Positions 61,097-64,000 of a stretch of 64,000 bases of DNA are shown in pieces. Position numbers and translations under genes: made by a program. Each line of letters opens with the position of its first letter. Positions within the stretch are counted from its first letter, which is position 1. The DNA is from Bacteroidales bacterium (GTDB lineage Bacteria; Bacteroidota; Bacteroidia; Bacteroidales; VadinHA17). Below the pieces are notes generated by a model, which saw nothing but the letters and a program-made list of their open reading frames with translations, made no database searches and had not been told where the DNA came from. The stretch covers positions 1-64,000 of the forward strand of contig JAIVHO010000002.1 of assembly GCA_020201035.1 (NCBI GenBank). Reading direction: 5' to 3'.

Positions 61097-63190
61097 GTGA
61101 AAAAACTACTATTCCTAACATCAATTATTCTCATTGCCATGAATGCATGCAGTGAAAAGGGTAAGGAGACGAATCCCTTCTTCAGCGACTACAACACACC
61201 GTTTGAGGTACCTCCGTTTGATAAGGTTACAGCTGAACATTTCGTTCCGGCCTTTGAAAAGGGTATGGCTGATCATAAGGCGGAAGTGGAAGCTATCCTC
61301 TCATCTTCAGAGGAGCCCACCTTTGAAAATACAATTGTAGCAATGGACCTGTCGGGTGAGTTGCTTAACAAGGTAAGTTCAGTGTTCTTCGGACTGAGCT
61401 CGGCAAATACCTCTGCTGAGCTGCAGGAGATACAGATGAAGATAAGCCCGGAATTGTCTGCCCACAGTGACGCTATCTCACTTGATCCGCGCTTTTTCGA
61501 AAAGGTGAAGGCTGTTTATGATAATCGCGATAATTTTGATCTTACTACAGAAGAGGCATATATACTTGAGAACCTCTATAAGGGTCTTGTTCGCCAGGGT
61601 GCTGATCTGCCTGAGGATAAGAAGAATGAACTGAAGGCATTTAACCAGGAACTCACTGTCCTTGGGGTGAAGATCAACCAGAATGTACTGAAAGAGATTA
61701 ACAGCTTTCAGATGGTTATAGAAGATGAAGAGAATCTGGCCGGATTGCCTGAATCAGTTAAGAACGGTGCAGCGGAGGCAGCAGCAGCGGCCGGAATGGA
61801 AGGGAAATGGCTTTTTACAACGCAAAAACCCAGTATGCTGCCGTTCCTCACATATGCACATAACAGGGAACTCAGAATGAAGCTGTATGACGGGTATCTG
61901 ATGCGCGGTGATAATAACAACGAAAATGATAATAAAGAGTTGCTGGCCAGTATGATGGAGATCAGGGCAAAGCGTGCTGAACTTCTGGGGTATCCAACCC
62001 ATGCGCACCTGGTGCTCGAGTCAAGAATGGCAAAGGAGCCGCAGAATGTATATGACCTGCTTGATCAGCTATGGGCGGGTGCACTGCCTGCTGCAAAGCG
62101 GGATCTGCTGGAGATGCAGGCAATTGCCGACAGGGAAGGGGCGGATTTTAAAATTGAGTCCAGCGACTGGTGGTATTATGCCGAAAAACTGAGAAAAGAA
62201 AAGTATGATCTTGACGATAATGAGTTAAGACCCTACTTTGAGCTTGAAAATGTTATGAACGGAGCATTTGCAGTTGCTACAAATCTTTACGGAATAACCT
62301 TCACTGAGTTGACGGATGTTCCCAAACCACACAGCGAAGCTGTTGCGTTTGAGGTTAAAGAGGAGAATGGTGAGCATCTGGGAGTTCTCTATCTTGATTT
62401 TCATCCACGTGAGAGCAAGAGGCAGGGAGCATGGTGTGGCAGGTACAGAAGCCATAAGGTTAAGGATGGTGAAGAGATAACCCCTGTTGTGACCATGGTG
62501 ATGAACTTTACAAGGGGAAGCGGCGATGTTCCATCACTTCTATCCCTGGATGAGGTTGAAACTCTTTTCCATGAATTCGGACATGCACTGGATGGACTGT
62601 TTGCTGAAAACAGTTACGGTTATTCATATGTTGCGAGGGACTTTGTGGAGCTGCCCAGCCAGATTATGGAGCACTGGGTGACCCTGCCGGAGGTGCTTGA
62701 TATATATGCAAAGCACTACGAAACAGGTGAGGTTATTCCTGATGAACTGGTGACCAGGATCAGAAACAGCAGCCTCTTTAACCAGGGCTTTATCAAGACT
62801 GAATTTCTTGCTGCATGTTATCTTGATATGGCATATCATACCGTTGCCGCGGGTACAGACATCACTGTCTCAGAGTTTGAGGAGGAAGCTCTCGACAGGA
62901 TAGGCCTGATTGATGAGATTGAACCACGATACAGGAGTACCTATTTTACTCATATCGTTGGAGGGTATGATGCCGGTTACTACAGCTATGACTGGTCGGC
63001 AGTTCTCGATCATGACGCTTTTGAAGCATTCAAGGAGAACGGCATATTTGACAGAAATACTGCTGATAAGTTCAGAACAAATATACTTGCGAAAAACGGT
63101 ACTATGGATCCAATGGAGATGTACGTCGCATTTCGCGGACAGGAACCTTCAATTGAGCCTCTGCTGAGAAACCTTGGTTTTTTGGATTAG
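61097..63190 (+). CDS. M3-family oligopeptidase / peptidyl-dipeptidase, lipoprotein
   Basis: A 697-residue zinc peptidase of the thimet/Dcp family. I start at the GTG at 61097 (MKKLLFLTSIILIAMNACSE), which gives a clear lipoprotein signal (lipidated Cys about residue 18). The longer frame from a TTG lacks one. The catalytic motif is LFHEFGHALDGLF (about residue 491), with the family block YSYVARDFVELPSQIMEHW after it. The end segment YYSYDWSAVLDHDAFEAF is also typical. It degrades small peptides in the periplasm or on the surface, consistent with peptide use alongside the M24 enzyme downstream. Confidence 0.92.
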   Translation: MKKLLFLTSIILIAMNACSEKGKETNPFFSDYNTPFEVPPFDKVTAEHFVPAFEKGMADHKAEVEAILSSSEEPTFENTIVAMDLSGELLNKVSSVFFGLSSANTSAELQEIQMKISPELSAHSDAISLDPRFFEKVKAVYDNRDNFDLTTEEAYILENLYKGLVRQGADLPEDKKNELKAFNQELTVLGVKINQNVLKEINSFQMVIEDEENLAGLPESVKNGAAEAAAAAGMEGKWLFTTQKPSMLPFLTYAHNRELRMKLYDGYLMRGDNNNENDNKELLASMMEIRAKRAELLGYPTHAHLVLESRMAKEPQNVYDLLDQLWAGALPAAKRDLLEMQAIADREGADFKIESSDWWYYAEKLRKEKYDLDDNELRPYFELENVMNGAFAVATNLYGITFTELTDVPKPHSEAVAFEVKEENGEHLGVLYLDFHPRESKRQGAWCGRYRSHKVKDGEEITPVVTMVMNFTRGSGDVPSLLSLDEVETLFHEFGHALDGLFAENSYGYSYVARDFVELPSQIMEHWVTLPEVLDIYAKHYETGEVIPDELVTRIRNSSLFNQGFIKTEFLAACYLDMAYHTVAAGTDITVSEFEEEALDRIGLIDEIEPRYRSTYFTHIVGGYDAGYYSYDWSAVLDHDAFEAFKENGIFDRNTADKFRTNILAKNGTMDPMEMYVAFRGQEPSIEPLLRNLGFLD

Positions 63191-63212
63191 ATTAAGCCGG
63201 AAACAGAATGAT

Positions 63213-63246
63213 ATGCTGCCCTGAACACCAGGGCAGCATTTTTTTT
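63213..63246 (+). terminator. Terminator after the M3 peptidase
   Basis: TGCTGCCCT-GAACACC-AGGGCAGCA is a perfect 9-bp stem followed by eight T residues. Confidence 0.92.
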
Positions 63247-63382
63247 GCATAAGATGTTTTTTAGCCTGTCTTTTTACGGTCAGAAAACCGTCTTATTGTA
63301 TATCTTCGGTGAGCGGTTAAGTTTTCTGGAATAGCCGGCAGTAACAGAAATATCAACCTTCAATAATAATAAAACAGAAATA

Positions 63383-64000
63383 ATGAAAACCACCAGAAGA
63401 AAGTTTATGCTGATGAGTGGAATGGCCCTCACAGCTCCGGCCTTTACCGGTCTGGTAAGCTCATGCTCAGGTGCTGAGGACATGTCACTGGAAAATTTAA
63501 CGCATGGAGTAGTTCCGGTTGATGGTTCAGATTATGCGATGCGCCTGGGGAAACTACTTGCTTCCATGGAAAGGAGCGGGATAGAGGCCCTTTTTATTGA
63601 AGGAGCCACCAATCTGAAGTACTTCTTTAACGTCTCCTGGTGGCAGAGTGAACGGGTTTTTGGTGCAATTGTAAACCTTAAAAGGGAACCGGTATGGATA
63701 TGTCCCGCTTTTGAACTTGAGAGAGCATCCGAGATTATTCCTGAAAACCACAGGATAGTAACATGGGAGGAGCATGAGTCGCCATACAGACTCTTTTCAT
63801 CCATTGTGGGAGAACTGGGATTACAGGATGCAGCAATAGGAATGGGCCCCTTTGTCAGAAGCTTTATCTCTGAGGGGGTAAGAAGGGAACTTCCTTCCGG
63901 ACTGGTGGATGGATCTGATTCTGTTAACAGGGTAAGAGCCATTAAGAGTGAAAAGGAGATCGCCTATATGGAACTGGCCAATAATATTACCAAGAGAGCA
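63383..64000 (+). CDS. M24-family Xaa-Pro peptidase, N-terminal part (cut by window edge)
   Basis: From the ATG at 63383 206 codons are open to the window end. The start MKTTRRKFMLMSGMALTAPA is a twin-arginine-type signal, followed by LVSSCSGAED with a possible lipobox. It should therefore be exported folded. Residues about 50-190 (MRLGKLLASMERSGIEALFI and VNRVRAIKSEKEIAYMELAN) match the creatinase N-terminal domain and the linker into the M24 metal domain of prolidase-like enzymes. The catalytic pita-bread domain lies beyond the window. It follows the M3 peptidase after a strong terminator, so it is separately transcribed. Confidence 0.82.
   Translation, partial: MKTTRRKFMLMSGMALTAPAFTGLVSSCSGAEDMSLENLTHGVVPVDGSDYAMRLGKLLASMERSGIEALFIEGATNLKYFFNVSWWQSERVFGAIVNLKREPVWICPAFELERASEIIPENHRIVTWEEHESPYRLFSSIVGELGLQDAAIGMGPFVRSFISEGVRRELPSGLVDGSDSVNRVRAIKSEKEIAYMELANNITKRA

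Overview
The window looks like a chromosomal segment of an anaerobic, fermentative member of the Bacteroidota (Bacteroidales/Marinilabiliales-like; rank below phylum is a guess). Supporting signs are a TonB-dependent receptor with a carboxypeptidase-like N-terminal domain, S1 sulfatases, a trimeric NADH-linked [FeFe] hydrogenase, a LuxR regulator fused to a hemerythrin domain, and several promoters with the Bacteroidota form (TTG or TTTG, 18-23 bp, TAnnTTTG). I see no rRNA, insertion sequence, prophage or CRISPR array.

Layout. 1-6.8 kb: the start of mnmD, then a leftward heavy-metal efflux operon (small His-containing secreted protein, His-repeat adaptor, RND pump, TolC-type channel). 6.9-8.5 kb: pabB-pabC for folate. 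8.6-17.1 kb: a small secreted protein, an S41 protease lipoprotein, a HAD phosphatase, transketolase, a flavinylated periplasmic protein, a porin and the hemerythrin-LuxR regulator. 17.5-26.6 kb: six co-directional signalling genes, comprising three kinase-less PAS proteins, a binding-protein/PAS histidine kinase, an Rcp1-like response regulator and a hybrid kinase. 26.9-31.6 kb: a beta-helix surface lipoprotein and a TonB-dependent receptor, then a hairpin-repeat array and tRNA-Pro(CGG). 32.5-41.5 kb: a decaying catabolic region in which an M1 peptidase, a GH2 enzyme and a GH127 enzyme all carry clean internal deletions, among two intact sulfatases and a metallophosphoesterase. 41.8-48.8 kb: a complete trpEGDCFBA operon behind a leader that reads as a ribosome-mediated attenuator, with an 18-residue peptide carrying Trp-Trp-Trp. 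48.9-54.6 kb: an SDR oxidoreductase, pdxB and the hydrogenase operon hydC-hydB-hydA. 54.7-64 kb: a flavodoxin-like protein, a broken membrane protein, a SNF2 helicase divergent from dinB, a GNAT acetyltransferase, tRNA-Ser(CGA), an M3 peptidase and the start of an M24 peptidase with a Tat-like signal.

Two window-wide patterns stand out. There are about fourteen short tandem-repeat loci (units roughly 11-43 bp). Those between genes have varied unit lengths; those inside genes have units divisible by three and leave the frame open. Four loci also have genes whose two ends are well preserved but whose middle has been cut out. Both patterns could come from frequent slipped-strand or short-homology recombination, although assembly error has to be excluded first.

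The best single candidate for an undescribed system is the trp attenuator, whose leader peptide, antiterminator and terminator can all be traced base by base. The PAS cluster, with a shared C-terminal helix in place of kinase domains, comes next.
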